A DNA stretch of 64,000 bases from assembly GCF_019112545.1 (NCBI RefSeq), contig NW_025064881.1, positions 718,591 to 782,590 of the forward strand. The letters run 5' to 3'. Position 1 is the stretch's first letter. Every line of letters starts with the position of its first letter. This document shows positions 26,911 through 39,334 of this stretch, piece by piece. The notes beneath the pieces are model-generated. The model saw only the letters and a list, made by a program, of their open reading frames with translations. It was not told where the DNA came from and ran no database searches. The stretch comes from Guyanagaster necrorhizus. Taxonomy: Eukaryota > Basidiomycota > Agaricomycetes > Agaricales > Physalacriaceae. Both the position numbers and the translations under genes were made by a program.

Positions 26911-28316
26911 ACAGGAGGCATTGGTGTGGACAACTGACTCTCTATTCTTGCCACATAACAATCCTTTGTCCTCATGGATGTTAGGAAGAGCGAGGAGTTT
27001 CATGCGTGCGAGCTAGCGTGAAAGAAAGGTCAGACTAACAAAAACCTCTCGGCGAGGTCGTCTATCTTCGATGACGTCGGTTACTTCCCATTCTATGTAT
27101 TCCTTGATAGGGACGCTTCATCATTCTCTCATTCATAGTTATCCAGAATCGCCCACAAGGTACCTGACGTTTAGTCCCGACATGGACTGATGCGCTCAGC
27201 GAAACCACCCAACTTGCGCGTCGACGTGGAGGAATGGCTACATGTTGACGGGTGCTAGAGAGGATTGGAGGATGATTCATAATGATATCATTCACAAGCA
27301 CACGAAGATAAGGATGAGGCAATCCCATCTAGATCAAGACAGCGAACATCTCCAAGCCGCAGACTCTGAGGATATACTCCTGATAGTTCCATAGTTCGAC
27401 TCGGAAACTGCAACAACTTTCGCTTTCCTAGTGCTTCCGACTCTTGTTATAATCTTGATATAGCCCGAGTCAGTGTGCATCCACTTCGACGGTCTCTTCG
27501 GTAGAGTCGAAATTAGATTTTTTGTTAAAACACGTGACGAGGTACGCGTCAGCCGGTCCGGACATTGATTGACCTTTTCTCAGTCTTTCGTCTCTAAACC
27601 GTCTTTGTTAATACGAAGGCTCTTTTAATATCACTGTCTTCGTTTTACGAAGATCATATCTGCCTTCCAGTGAGCCCAGTCTCATACATGATTTTTTTCC
27701 GGGCGATGAAAGGCCTTCATGACTTACTCCTCAAGTTCGTGGTGTCCACAGCAAAAGCTTGCCTGTGGCAAGTGTTGTGTAGATCGCATAGCAGATGCTC
27801 AACTCGTGTCCAAAGGTTTTAACGACGCCAATAGTGTATCCATCTGAAGACAGTCGATATGTTTCAAAGGCAAAAAACATCGCAGGCGAGCACCATAGGG
27901 AACGATACTGTCAGCTTCGTGTGACACATGGAGACGTTTTCAATTTACTGACGATGTTTATTCTTAGCATCTACAGGGAGCGCAGCGAAACCGCGAACCG
28001 CACTTGCACGATGGAAACCGTTCGTAACGCATCTGAAGTTGGACACCATCTCGTCTCATTTTCATGACAACGACCAACGACGTGGCCTTCCTGCACTATT
28101 GCAATGGGCTAAGGCCTGAACCATACCAGGGGACAAGGCACGCTGTGGTGTGCTACGGGATTGTTGGCGACGCTTTGACCAGGTCAGGACAACATCCACA
28201 TGGCCAAGACACCGTTTGCCACTGGTTGTTCCACCACAACTCTTTGGCCAGACAAGACCAGTCATAATTGGTATTTATACCGTTCCATTTTGTGGCATCC
28301 ATCCCAAATTGCCATC
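26911..28316. other. Intergenic, no supported gene
   Basis: Only short frames without motifs occur (26791-27003 and 27062-27328 minus, 27795-28067 plus). A TATA-like tatttatac at about 28,272 precedes the F-box gene start by about 45 bp. Confidence 0.5.
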
Positions 28317-29843
28317 ATGCCCAAATCAAAGAAACCCCGTCCGACTTGCGCCCGCCGTATTCCCCAGAAGCACGATCTATATCCACACCTCTCCTCGACA
28401 AACGATCAGCCTCTGGACTCCGAAGTCGACGAGATCCGTTTGGTCATCGAAGACACAAAATTACGCCTCGAAGAACAACAGAAAGCCCCTCAGCTTGATG
28501 TCGCTCAAACTCGGCAAGAATCGAAGGAACTGCGAGCAATCATCAGGACTTGCATGAAGATCATACACCCGATACGCTGTCTACCATTCGAGATAATCGG
28601 CGAGATCCTCCTCCACACGCTTTCAGGACCCGACCACTGGAACAACTACCCGGAGGTCCATGACTACCACCACGGCCCTTGGGCATACAGCCGCGTATGT
28701 CGACGATGGAGAGCCGTTGCCATCTCTTTACCCCGACTCTGGTCGGAACTCCTTGTACCCTCAAACTGCGGCTCCTACTGGCTCCACGTCAAGAACCCCA
28801 TTGGCCGTCTACAGCTATGGCTCCGTCGCTCCGGCTCTTGTCCTCTTCGCATCCTATACAGCGCCTCGGGTAAATGCAGGCCCAAAGAGCACGACACCAT
28901 CACCTCCCTGCTCTTCGAGCAGAGTGATCGGTGGGAGGTATTCAGATGGATTGGGTGTTCAGATCCCGAGCGCTTCGAGCGGCTTAGCGAGGTGGTTGGA
29001 CGGGTCCCTCTTCTTCGCCACCTAGATCTGCAATACACCATTGCAGACAATCCACAAGAACTGGAGACGGCAGCCTCGTACACAGGTTTTACGGCTCTGC
29101 AGCCTCGTTTGGTTCGATTCCATGCCGAGAGATTCCTGGTTGATCCTTTCGAACTGCTCCGTCTCGCGCCCAATCTCTGGGAAGTCGCCCTGGTGTTGAA
29201 TCGCGCACACGGGGATATTCCAAGAAAATGGTTTCCCCCAAGTCGATTGACGCACTCAAGCATACGACGTCTCGTCGTCAACCACCCCTATATGATCGCA
29301 TTACCCAACCTCATCCTCCCCCAGCTCAAATGCCTGGGTCTTCGTTCTTTCACCCTCGACGACATGCACCTTGTCGCTGGGCTCATCCACCAAAGTCGGT
29401 GTCCCCTTACGAATTTCTTCGTCCAAGGCCAATACCGTTTTCACTCGTCCCTTGTCCAGGTTCTGCAGGCCACTCCTGCTCTGGAGCTGCTGACGCTAGC
29501 AGGAGACGATTCCATGCCGCTGTATCAATATCAAGAGGGCATTTTGGAGCAGCTAACGATTCAGGAAGGGTTTCCAGTCCTTCTCCCCGCTCTAAAGGTC
29601 TTTTCTTGTGATGTTAAAGGCGTTGATCCTGAGGCCTTGGTTGCGATGCTGGAGTCCCGCTGCGAGGAGGGACATCTACAGAAAGTCAAGTTATGGTGCG
29701 CTCAAACTCCCGTCAAGAAATGGGTGGGTGCGCGTTTTCTGCGACGTGTCACTGATTTGAGGAAGAAGGACGTGGAAGTGGTTGTCGAGGACATTCCTTG
29801 GAGTAATTTTTCCCAGAAGATGGAGGATTTAGTAGAGTCGTAG
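28317..29843 (+). CDS. F-box protein (basidiomycete F-box/LRR type), single exon
   Basis: A 508-residue protein in one exon. I chose the ATG at 28317 (MPKSKK) over an in-frame ATG at 28200 because the protein starts cleanly there and the TATA-like element lies just upstream. Residues about 36-80 are charged and heptad-like (coiled coil). Residues about 84-145 form the F-box-like region: IRCLPFEIIGEILLHTL, then VCRRWRAVAISLPRLW. The rest has repeated L-x-x-L patterns typical of degenerate leucine-rich repeats. In this family the F-box binds Skp1 in an SCF ubiquitin ligase and the C-terminus picks the target; the target here is unknown. Such genes are greatly expanded in agaricomycetes. A second one lies at 39335-40973. 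Confidence 0.85.
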   Translation: MPKSKKPRPTCARRIPQKHDLYPHLSSTNDQPLDSEVDEIRLVIEDTKLRLEEQQKAPQLDVAQTRQESKELRAIIRTCMKIIHPIRCLPFEIIGEILLHTLSGPDHWNNYPEVHDYHHGPWAYSRVCRRWRAVAISLPRLWSELLVPSNCGSYWLHVKNPIGRLQLWLRRSGSCPLRILYSASGKCRPKEHDTITSLLFEQSDRWEVFRWIGCSDPERFERLSEVVGRVPLLRHLDLQYTIADNPQELETAASYTGFTALQPRLVRFHAERFLVDPFELLRLAPNLWEVALVLNRAHGDIPRKWFPPSRLTHSSIRRLVVNHPYMIALPNLILPQLKCLGLRSFTLDDMHLVAGLIHQSRCPLTNFFVQGQYRFHSSLVQVLQATPALELLTLAGDDSMPLYQYQEGILEQLTIQEGFPVLLPALKVFSCDVKGVDPEALVAMLESRCEEGHLQKVKLWCAQTPVKKWVGARFLRRVTDLRKKDVEVVVEDIPWSNFSQKMEDLVES

Positions 29844-30980
29844 GATATTGATGGTAGCACGAAGGACAAGTAACCTAAAAATATGTGCATGCCGCAACAA
29901 TATGATTTTGATAGTATGGCTTTGTCAGTAACCTTCTGCCTGGCGAATAAAGTAAGAGTTAGAGATGACGTCAAACTCGTAAAATTTGACAGACCTTTGA
30001 GGTGTCTTTTATCAGTGCGCAGTAAACCCATATGAAGGGACTATGAGACATAAGAAGAGCGTCCTTCGCTGTATGACAAGATCTGCTTCAAGGCCCGATC
30101 GAAGCGAACCTCAAGATCTGTCAATTATAGTATTGCGTGCGACAGGATACGGCAGGGACAGTCAGAGCTTGATCCCAAGCACAGTTACATTGATTTGGGT
30201 TTGCTGACATCAGATATGGGAGAGCTGTTCGTCGGTGCCATCTGGAAGTATTGCGAAATGCTTCAACAAAACTAGGATGCCTATGCAATGATCAGGACGA
30301 CGGCAAATTTTAAGGTGCACATACGCACCTGCTTTGGTAGATCCCAAGTTACGATACCGTTCTTCTGGCCTTGCGGCGAGACATGTTCGAAGTCCAGCAT
30401 CCGCAGCGACATCGAAAAGACAAGTCGCCATGGCACACCCCACTTCAGGCCCCAGTATATGGATTGACCTCACGAGATACTACCTGTGAGATGGTAAGGA
30501 CCACAGAGTAAAGCCAAGGAAGAAAAGAAGACATGTCTGCAGCATCACGACTCAAAAATGCTGCAAACTGTGATAGTATCTCCTCGTTTCCAACATACCT
30601 ATGGATACCTAAAACTACAGAAAAAAAGACAGACGCGGCCTTCCGTAATATGCTTCTTGCAACGATGACGACTAGTGCGAAAAAAGCAGCGATTGCTGCT
30701 GCATTCGAGAACCGACATTTCTTCGTTGGAATTTTCGGGTGGCGTTTTGAGTGGAATTAGGAATTCCTGGTTAGGGTTGCCGCACGCTGGATCCATCTGG
30801 ATTACATTCATCGTAGCTGCCTCACATCGTTCAAGAGAGGGAAGACCACTAACGGCGTGTATAGTAAACTGTAAGCGTAAGGGTGATACGGTGAAGCCTG
30901 CCCTAAATAGCACGTGACTACCTTTCGTACCCGCCAGATCTTCCACCGTTACTCCTATCACCCTACCCTTTCGGTACATA
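29844..30980 (-). other. Intergenic with a possible small minus-strand gene
   Basis: On the minus strand at about 30,720-30,480 an exon-like frame reads AAAIAAFFALVVIVARSIL (a hydrophobic stretch), then HRYVGNEEILSQFAAFLSRD. After a possible intron another frame reads VPWRLVFSMSLRMLDFEHV near 30,430-30,330. This could be a small membrane protein. I do not recognise it and the gene model is uncertain. Confidence 0.3.
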
Positions 30981-31100
30981 ATGGCTGACGCCGAACATGA
31001 AGTTTTACTCTGCTTAGAATCCAAGAGGAATATCTGAAGCTAGAAAAAGACTATCATCGTATGCTTCAAGACGTTTATCAAGTCAATCGCAACAGGAAAC

Positions 31101-32130
31101 ATCCCTGCCATTATGCATTCCTCTATCACCAATGCCCTCGACAAAATCCAATCTATCCCCTTTCTCTCATTTCCTTTGACATCATCGGGGATTAACTGCT
31201 CTCTCAGATATAAAGATAAACTTCAAGACGGTCTCACATTGACACACTCGTTGCACCTGATGTCGATGCTATGCTCGACGCATCGCAGCGACCATCCTAT
31301 GACCAAGGTATGGGCTCTGTTTTTAGCCGTCTCAGAATTATAACTGAACACTTCAACCAGACGACCAGACGGGTATTGACGCAAATTACCACAATGGCTG
31401 CGAATTTACCGCCCACAAGATTGAAGGTAGGAGCTTGTGGATGGACGACTTCCGCAACGCCCATCACCGGCGCTCTCGATAAAATACAGACCTATCCTTT
31501 CGTTTCGTTCACTCTGGAGCGAGACAAATTGCTATCTCGAAAACCGAGTTTCTGGATGGGATGAGGCTCCTACTGTCAAATTTGGTACGCTCACTGCATC
31601 TGATGTAGGAGCTATCCCTGACCCATCACAACCTTCATCCTTCGGGAAAGGTATACCACCTTCGTCCGCCTTTCTCATTGGCACTCTTTGCTCACCATTG
31701 CATCATCTTCCCCTAGGTGGTCAAACTATCTATGACACGAATTATTACAGAGATCGCAAAATAACCTTGGAGAACTTGGAAGTTTACGCTAAAGATCGTG
31801 AGCAGAGCCTTATGAACAGGATTAAACGGTCCCTTCTTTCCACATTGTTCGTCGGTAAAAGCATAGAACTTGCCTTGTACAAGTTGGCACTGTACAATAA
31901 AGGAGGAAATTTTGATTGGCATCGTGAAATTCGTTTCTGAGTTCCATTTGTCCGGATGCACAGACTAGCTACAGATCAATAAGGTGAATTATACGGTAAT
32001 ACGGATTACGCTGGAAATGATGCTCAAAGTGGCAGCACTCAATATTTCGGAGGTGGGAAGTTTGTATTGAACGACTTATCTTCATACGGATCGTGGTTTA
32101 CGAGACTAGGAATAATGTTTCGGAGCAGCT
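31101..32130 (+). pseudogene. Broken 2OG-Fe(II) oxygenase-like gene with tandem partial duplication
   Basis: Two related units lie head to tail. Unit 1 (about 31,127-31,431) spliced gives TLVAPDVDAMLDASQRPSYD, then DDQTGIDANYHNG. Unit 2 (about 31,457-31,960) gives TLTASDVGAIPDPSQPSSFG, then GGQTIYDTNYYRDRKITLE, and continues to LYKLALYNKGGNFDWHRE. The last part resembles basidiomycete prolyl-hydroxylase-like 2OG-Fe(II) oxygenases, where G-x-F-x-x-H-x-D carries the first iron ligands; here it reads H-R-E. A stop follows at 31,938-31,940. Weakly recognisable downstream sequence (GGGKFVLND near 32,050) is out of frame. The DNA of both units also matches at about 70 percent over AATGCCCTCGACAAAATCCA-like stretches. 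I read it as a duplicated, truncated gene. An unusual spliced gene is possible. Confidence 0.45.
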
Positions 32131-32204
32131 GTAATTTTGCACTACCTAGTGCTGTTGATGGTTCCGGGCCGGTTTGCCGACATCGCTTCTGACTTAACGT
32201 TCTG

Positions 32205-33230
32205 GTGAATATGCAGACTATCACATTTGACGCGTCAAAGCCTCGAACACCTTGCACTCCTCGAGGATCCGAGTCTCCAAGTCCCATCTTGGGCGTTGGA
32301 GACAATATCGGCTCCGGAGACACTTGTATCGTTGAGAATTTGCTTGCAGATGACTTGGCTGGCACCGCTTTCGAGAGTTTGAAGCGCGAAGTGCATTGGC
32401 ATACGATGTTTCATAGAGGTTAGCTGTTGTAGAATTTGACGTGACATTGAGACGCTAAGGAAGGTCATTGGCAGGAGGTGAAGTTCCGCGACTTGTCGCT
32501 GTGGAAGGAATTCTCGAAGAAGACGGGAGGTTTGTTAGAAAATGTTCCTGTCTGGCCCTTTTTGACTGACTGTTGTTTCACCAGCTTCCCACTCTACCGC
32601 CACCCCGCTGACGAATCTCTTCCTCTCCGTCCATTCACGCCTACCGTTTCCCTCATTGCCCAAGCTGTTTCAAAGGTAGTAAACCACCCCGTTAACCACG
32701 CTCTGATACAGCACTATCGTAGCGGGAACGATTATATCTCCGAGCATTCTGATAAAACTATCGATGTCGTCCGAGGTTCCAGCATCGTGAACGTCAGCAT
32801 CGGCGCCCAGCGCGTGATGTTTCTGCGCAGGAAAAAAGATCTCTCTCCTACGAAATGTGCTCAGCGTATCCCACTACCACATAATTCTATGTTTGTTATG
32901 GGACTTAACACGAATCGCGAGTGGCTGCATGGTATTCATCGAGACAACCGTCCGGTGAAGACTAAGAGCGATGTCGAGACTGCTTTTGGAGGCGAGAGAA
33001 TTAGCTTGACGTTTAGGCATATTGGCACTTATTTGACGAACGATTCGAGCTTGATTTATGGGCAAGGGGCTGTCGGAAAGACGAGAAATGAGGCGAAACC
33101 AGTAGTCAATGGGGTACCCGAGGAGTCTCAAAAGTTGATTGATGCGTTTGGGAAGGAAAATCACGAGAGCCTATTCGATTGGGATGAGGCTTATGGGCAG
33201 GGATTTGATGTCGTGAATTATACAGTGTGA
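32205..33230 (+). CDS. AlkB-like 2OG-Fe(II) dioxygenase
   Basis: Three exons. Exon 1 starts at the ATG at 32211 (MQTITFDASK; another ATG lies two codons upstream at 32205) and ends ...MFHR. Introns at about 32,420-32,475 and 32,528-32,583 splice in frame to give HRGGEVPRLVAVEGILEEDG, then SFPLYRHPADESLP. The catalytic part has NHALIQHYRSGNDYISEHSD (iron-binding H-x-D), KTIDVVRGSSIVNVS, a distal histidine in WLHGIHRD and GERISLTFRHIG (2-oxoglutarate arginine). These are the expected AlkB ligands in order. In this family the enzymes oxidatively demethylate alkylated nucleic acid bases. Length (about 300 aa) and the C-terminal tail (QKLIDAFGKEN...FDVVNYTV) fit fungal AlkB homologues. Its substrate (DNA, RNA or protein) cannot be told from sequence. 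It ends 41 bp from the stop of the convergent reductase gene. Confidence 0.85.
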
Positions 33231-33271
33231 TATCCACAGGAGTTCTTCCCGTGTAACTAATAGATGTACGT

Positions 33272-34705
33272 CTAATATCTTGTTTCAACACCTTTCCAAG
33301 CTTGCTCCCCGCCATTATCTATCATCCACCTCGCAGTATCGATTAGTGTCTCTTCCGGCGATCTGAACTTCATGCCAAGTGCTCTTTCAGTCTCACTGCT
33401 ATCGATGGTGAACACTGGCGTGTTGACAAGATCCACTGGCACAGAAGGCAATAAGTGTGCGCGTCCAGGAAACTCCTTGGCAAAAATTGATACGAAGTCC
33501 GACGGAAAAATAGAAACGTTAGAGCAGCCCTACTACATTTAAATTGATTGTAAGACTCCTGATGTGCAGCGCTTACCAGAACAAATCGACGTCCGTTGGC
33601 TTCATCTTTTTCGACGACGCGCACGAAAGTCGTGCACAGGTCTCGAATGTCGACCAAGACCTAGTAGAAGAAGCCATGTGAGAACATCAGGAAGGGCAGG
33701 TGCAAAGCTCACAGGGCCTCCAGATGTAGTTTGGAAATTCCAGTCGGCGCGAAAAAGCGGCCCGGCTAGCCCTACTTCGTTTTTAGTCGACCAGTCAGAC
33801 GCAGAGTAAAAGTTGTACATTGGTTAGAGCCGTTGTTAATACCGAAAGGATCATGGCCGTGGGTCGGACCGTAGACGAAGCAAGGTAGCATATTGACAAG
33901 CGCAAAATGAGGTTTGGTCTCCTTCATGAACTTCCACGCAGCTTCATCTGCCAGCTTCTTCGATGTAGCTACCGATATCTCGGAGTCAATACAGTGAGGA
34001 ACTACGTCGTTCAAAAAGACGTACTGTAGGCTAACAAAGGATGGGGTGCATTCTTCCCACTGAAATGGTTTAAATTCATTCGTTCAGGAAAGATCAAGCC
34101 GTTCCACTGACTATTCGTAGTCGCGAGGATTCCACGACTCGCCAGTTATGTGTTCGGTATGATTGTGTACGGAAAAGTCCGCAGCAGCAGCAATAGAACT
34201 ATATGAAAATCCGCTCAGAGGCTTGAGATGACGAACATGGCAAGCTTTGTCCCCTCACCTTACGGTGACAACCTTCTTACACTTTGGGGACTTTGCTGCC
34301 GAGCGAAGGGCGCTGACTGTGCCGTTTATATTCGGGATAAGGATACTTTTCTCATAATCCTATACTCCGTTAAATATTATTATCGGTATCATGATGGAAG
34401 GTGCAACTGCGCACCTGAGAAACGCCAGATCGCCAATCAGGGAGTTGGGCGATGGTATGTATAAAATAATCTATACCCTCGAGGGCCTGGTCAAAGGCTC
34501 CTTCTGCGACGATATCGCCTACTAGCACACACCCCAACTTTCCTGACGCTGCATACGGTACAAAGGACGGTAGTGCCAACCAAGCGTCTGCCTTGGCCTG
34601 CGTGCGTACAGTACCACGAACGTGGTATCCGGCTTCCAGAAATGCCAACGCTACTTCTGTAGCAATAAATCCATTAACGCCAGATATCAGGATGGATAAA
34701 TGCAT
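33272..34705 (-). CDS. NAD(P)-dependent epimerase/dehydratase family reductase (dihydroflavonol-reductase-like)
   Basis: An extended short-chain dehydrogenase. It starts MHLSILISGVNGFIATEVA, the Rossmann G-x-x-G-F-I-A dinucleotide site. Splicing of the middle exons gives ESWNPRDYEYGKNAPHPLLA, then YTTSKKLADEAAWKF, so the catalytic Y-x-x-x-K is present although an intron splits it. Next come FALVNMLPCFVYGPTHGHD, VLVDIRDLCTTFVRVVEKDE and a C-terminus ending IDNGGEQAWKGVETRY with the stop at 33272-33274. The fold and motif order match fungal GRE2/dihydroflavonol-4-reductase-like ketoreductases. The substrate is likely a small carbonyl compound and is unknown. It sits head to tail, 256 bp downstream of another reductase (34962-36207), which may mean shared regulation. 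Confidence 0.85.
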
Positions 34706-34961
34706 ATCAGGTATGAAATCAAGGATGTTGTTGATATCATCTTGGCGTATACCCTGGTTAATGCCGGTGGGTCAGGAAGAGGCCGGCAATCCTGACGGGA
34801 GCAACTAATTCACATGCATGGATGAAATGTGGGTTCCTGTTTACGTTCCTGACAGTCATTGGTTGACTATCAGTCTTGGACAGATCAACATATGCCACTA
34901 GTATGTAATAGGCATGAGAGATACGTGGTACAGAAAGTGCACATTTACTCAGGACCTATCA

Positions 34962-36207
34962 TCACAGTCGAGGTTCCACAGGCAAGTCGGTGCTAATAAT
35001 GACGTCTTTCCACGACTCCAATACTTGCAATCGCTCGGTAAGATCCTGCTTGACAGCGTCGTAACAATCGGGGCCGATCTGTAAGCTTCGGGGAATCACT
35101 TTGCCTGAGGCAACGCCTTGACCTTTAACCACATCCACGATGATTTCAACGAGCATGCGGGTGTCACCACGTTGGTTTCCATCAAGGGCTGCGTTCAATC
35201 ATGAATAACGTTGGGAACTCGCTGAAGAGAAATAATCGCACATGTACAGATATCATTTATAGCACCAATCATCGGCCTGTAGTCTTCAATTCGGTCCACG
35301 TATGGTGAACGATTGTTGGGGTCGACGATTTTCGTTTGAAAATATCCAGGCTCTATGTTGATGCTGCGGATTCCGAGAGGACTGACTTCCATGTCCATAG
35401 ATTCTGATATGCCTGGATAATCAACATCAACTTGAATGGCTTGGTAGCAAGCAAATATTCATAGTACGGACCTCTGACAGCATGCTTTACTCCTACGTAC
35501 ATGCTTAAAGCCGCAGATCCCCTTTTCTGGCATCAGAAACAGGTACAAAAGACTCGAGAGAAACTACTCACTGCCAACCACATAGCGAACCAATCCAGAC
35601 TATCATGCCGGATTTCCGCTCACGCATGTACGGAAGAAAAGCACGAGCAACGTTCAGTGCGCCAAAGAGGTGGACACTGCGGTCAAGCCAATAAGATGTT
35701 AAATTAAACAATAACTAAGAGCGAATACTTGAATTGATCGTAAGTTTCTTCTGGTCTAGAAAATAATCAGCTTATGGATAACGAGGTTTAGACCGCGAAA
35801 CACACGTGAGTTCCTCAGCAGCACCGCAGGTAAGATAAGAACCTAGACCCGACGGAATCAAGATAACCTGTGCAATATGCTGAACGACCTACCGGCATTG
35901 TTGACAAGAACGTCAATACGGCCATGCATCTCTATAGCTTTTCTAGCACACTCTGCCAGATCTACGGGTGATGCAGTTACATCAAGCTCTAGAGTATTAG
36001 CGCCTGCTTTTCGAAGGTCGTCCAGTTTATCAAATGACCGCCTGCGACCAGTCGCAATGACCTTGTCACCTCGCCGGAGGGCAGCAAACGCGAGTTCACG
36101 ACCGATTCCAGACCTAATTCCAAGCCGATTAGCAAAATTTGTAGTAATGAGTACACAAGCGTGGCCCACGATGTTCCGGTAATAATCCAGACGAGGGAAG
36201 CCACCAT
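34962..36207 (-). CDS. Classical short-chain dehydrogenase/reductase
   Basis: Translation from the ATG at 36205-36207 gives MVASLVWIITGTSSGIGREL after removing an intron that splits the cofactor motif (donor after TC, acceptor before G), so T-G-x-x-x-G-I-G is complete. The acidic stretch NTLELDVTASP and DVLVNNAG follow. The active site is MYVGVKHAVR (Y-x-x-x-K), then ESMDMEVSPLGIRSINIEPG, the typical P-G region. The C-terminus ends STDLPVEPRL. About 300 residues, normal for the family. It would reduce or oxidise a hydroxyl or carbonyl group with NAD(P)(H). The substrate is unknown. It lies upstream of the extended reductase on the same strand. Confidence 0.85.
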
Positions 36208-37282
36208 GATGAAAAGCGAAGCAGCGGCCAACTTCCTTCAACGTCACAAAAAAATTGCCTGTTTGATGCGAGGGCTGCACATGACACCCACCGAAATAAC
36301 CTACAACCACAATATCGGATAATGGAAAGCAGCGCGTCGACCACCCGATCCTTACATAAGTGCCTGCCAAGTCCGGTCCCCGCCGGTCGAATTAGTAACG
36401 GGAACAAGTTCAATTCTATGAACTTCATCAATAATACTTGCTCAAAAGCAGAATAGCCTCAAACGCGAGTCGGATTTCCTTATCCCTTTGTTATAATTGG
36501 GCTGTATAAGCCAAACTTTATTATTTTGGCCGTTGCTACGGAGCCAACAACTTTCATCAAATTGTCGCAGCGTTCTGCAGGGAGACTCAGATATCCGAGG
36601 TAGTTCTCTGATCTAGAGGGCTTCGGCAAATCTTAGGACCTCAGGTAACTAGCTGATGAACAACATCGGTGAGGACTTGTGATTACAATAAATTCTCTTC
36701 GTCCATGGAACTACGAACTCAGATAAAATAAACTGTGCAGTTGCGGCAACTGACACATTCCACTGGCACCCTCTAAAAAAAATTGTGTTAGTTGCTTCGG
36801 ATATCGTGTGGGCCATTGAATTGACGTGCATACTCCAGGAACTTGCTAGGAACCAGGAATCTCGACGCCTGACAAGTCGCGCCTACCACCGGCAGTATTA
36901 CTAGTGATAGACCGCTCCCGGGCTCCCTTAGCACTAAAACAGTCTTGTGATCTAAAAGCTCGGGCAGTCGATGACCATCAAGGCAGCGTCTCCGAGTCCT
37001 CAATCCCAGCCTCTTCCGGCGAATAACAAGACAGTAATATGATTCTAGAGTATACATGAAACAAACAAGTGCCGGTATCATCCGCAGTACTGCCGTGATC
37101 CGCGTTGGGCTAGCGCGTATGGAGTCGCCCATCAGTATAAATTATTACGTGACCCCCATAGCCTTCGCATTCACTTCGTCCGACAAACGACGAACCTGAT
37201 CTAATTTCGTTTCTGGGAACGATTCCAGATTGCTTTATAACTTCGCCCGTCTCGTCTTAAAGCCCCTGCTCGGAGCTTCGAC
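36208..37282. other. Intergenic, divergent promoter region
   Basis: It separates the minus-strand reductase from the plus-strand membrane protein gene. Short frames (36649-36831, 36788-37132 minus) carry no motif. I see no further gene. Confidence 0.5.
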
Positions 37283-38934
37283 ATGGGCCAGTATGATCAA
37301 TCCCTAGGGTTAGGCCTTTTTCCAGCTAATTCAACAATTTCATCTCAACATTTCTTGTCTAGAGCTTTATTAATTGGATCATGGTTCAATGCCATGCTCT
37401 ACATGCTCGAGTTATGGCATGTCAGTTCTACGACGATGAGCTGTAATGTCGCTGCCTTACTCTTTTTTTCCAGGGATACGTATTCTTTTCCACTTTCCGT
37501 GGTGACACCATCATCGTCAAGTGCATGGTCTGTATCAGTCTCCTGGTTGATACACTCGGTACAGCCAACGACTGTGCTTGTATATATCTGGTATGTTAGC
37601 GCTGGTCACTGCCGACTTCTTCTGATAGGTAAAAGTACACAATCACACACTGGGGTAGGCATATGTCCCGGTCATATTCCGAATCTCTTAAGTAATTTGT
37701 TTCAGGTGACAAGGACTACATCCTAGCACAGAACTGGGCCGTTCCTACCTATGTCATATTATCAGGAATATCCGCCTGTAATGTGCAGCTGTTCCTCAGC
37801 TACAGATTTTGGACCTTGTTCGTATTTACTAAGTATCAGAACGTCTCCAACTGACTTGGCTCTACAGAGCAAAGAATTTACTTGTAACCGTTGTGCTCAT
37901 TACGTTTAGCTTTGCGTCGCTCGGTAGAAATTCCTTTGAAATTCATCCTCTAGGTTAACCCTAGCGATAGGTGGTGCTATAGCGAACGGGATCACGGTTG
38001 TACGCCATAGTGACTATGCGCAACGCAACTTCAACATCAAGACGGTCACGTACGCATTATCTTATATCCGTGTTTCTCTTAGAAGCTGTACTAAACATTT
38101 CCGTTTAGAATATGGCTTGGTATGCGAAATTACTACTCTAGAGCCCCGCCTAATCGCAGTTATAGTGGCCAGTGCCGTCGCCGACGTTTCAATAGCATCT
38201 TCTCTCATCTTCCAGCTCCAATCAACTAAACCGGTCTTCAAAGAAACCAAGGCGTATGCCATCTGTTTCTTGTGCTTCCTTGCCGTAGCTCACATACCAC
38301 GTTCTTGTCAGTTTGATTCGTCGTCTAACGGTTATGGCAATACAGACAGGGTCTGTTACAACAGTGCTGTGAGTCTAGCATTCTCAGCCCCCATTCACTA
38401 CTCTTATATCCTGGCGGTTGCAGTGCTACTCTGTGTCGTGAGTCAGTCATGATCTGTCAACATTTTCCACCTCGCTAAACGGAAATCTTGTCAACACTCG
38501 CTCCAACAGTAATTCTTTACCTTGTAAACACCGAGAGTAACGGTATGTGTATCATGTCGCCTTGGTACTCTCAACTTACCGCCCGTTGCAGTCACTGTCG
38601 GCTTTGGTAAACTGACCTTTTGATATTTAACATGCTTGCAAAGCTGAAGATAAATAGGATTCTGTTTGGGACGCGTGTACGCTCTGACCATGTTGTTCAA
38701 CCTAAATACTAGGGTAAAAGGTCGCCGGCATACAGAAGAGACCATCTATCCCCAGGATAGCGGCAGCGTAGGATTTAGACTAAGAAGTATGAACAGTTCG
38801 GATCTCGGAGGGATAAGTGCGTGGGTTCTCTGGATTGCTTCATTCCAGGCTCATCTTCTTCCAAAGGCGTACATCGAACGGCTATCGTGCGTATAGATGG
38901 GTCAGAAGAGTATGGAGTAAGCAGTTTCTTTTAA
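37283..38934 (+). CDS. Multi-pass membrane protein, DUF6534-like
   Basis: A multi-exon gene with ATG at 37283. Splicing yields MGQYDQSLGLGLFP, a first membrane helix (LLIGSWFNAMLYMLELWH), GYVFFSTFRGDTIIVKC with a second helix, then DYILAQNWAVPTYVILSGIS and FLSYRFWTL, NLLVTVVLITFSFASL, IAVIVASAVADVSIASSLIF, SLIRRLTVMAIQTGSVTTVL, HYSYILAVAVLLC and VYALTMLFNLNTRVKGRR. The order and the charged C-terminal tail (KGVHRTAIVRIDGSEEYG, stop 38932-38934) match the basidiomycete-specific seven-helix family with a DUF6534 C-terminal domain. The function of that family is not established. Introns are 45-75 bp, with one of about 230 bp at 38,437-38,658. An earlier stop (38,538) is reached if that intron is not removed. 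Confidence 0.75.
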
Positions 38935-39334
38935 TATTATGAGTAGTGAATTGAACGGCCTTTAATTTGTTGTAGACAGAGAGCAGGAATGTTCCTGACG
39001 TTGGGCGTAAGAAGTCGGATTCGAATGGCAAGAGTGGCGCCCCGGTGTGATGGAGACACCGTTCGCTACGCCCTTTATACGATGTTGGTTGGGGACCATG
39101 TACGTATAAGCGAAACTTCGCGTCAATGACCATCGCTGATATATCAGGATCCCGCGAGCCATCTAAGCACCATCGAGGTAAAAGGCCTTGATCCAAGTGC
39201 ATATGGTATGTATGTGCCTTTCCGTGAGTTGTCCGTGAGCAAGGAATGGCTCATCATGCATCATTCTTGACCTGGACAGCAAAATAAAAATAACAATCCG
39301 GCTGACACAGGAGTATGATCCGTTTATCCCTACA
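38935..39334. other. Intergenic between convergent genes, nothing recognised
   Basis: A short minus-strand frame (38882-39202) overlaps the 3' end of the membrane protein gene. It has no motif and is probably chance. Confidence 0.5.
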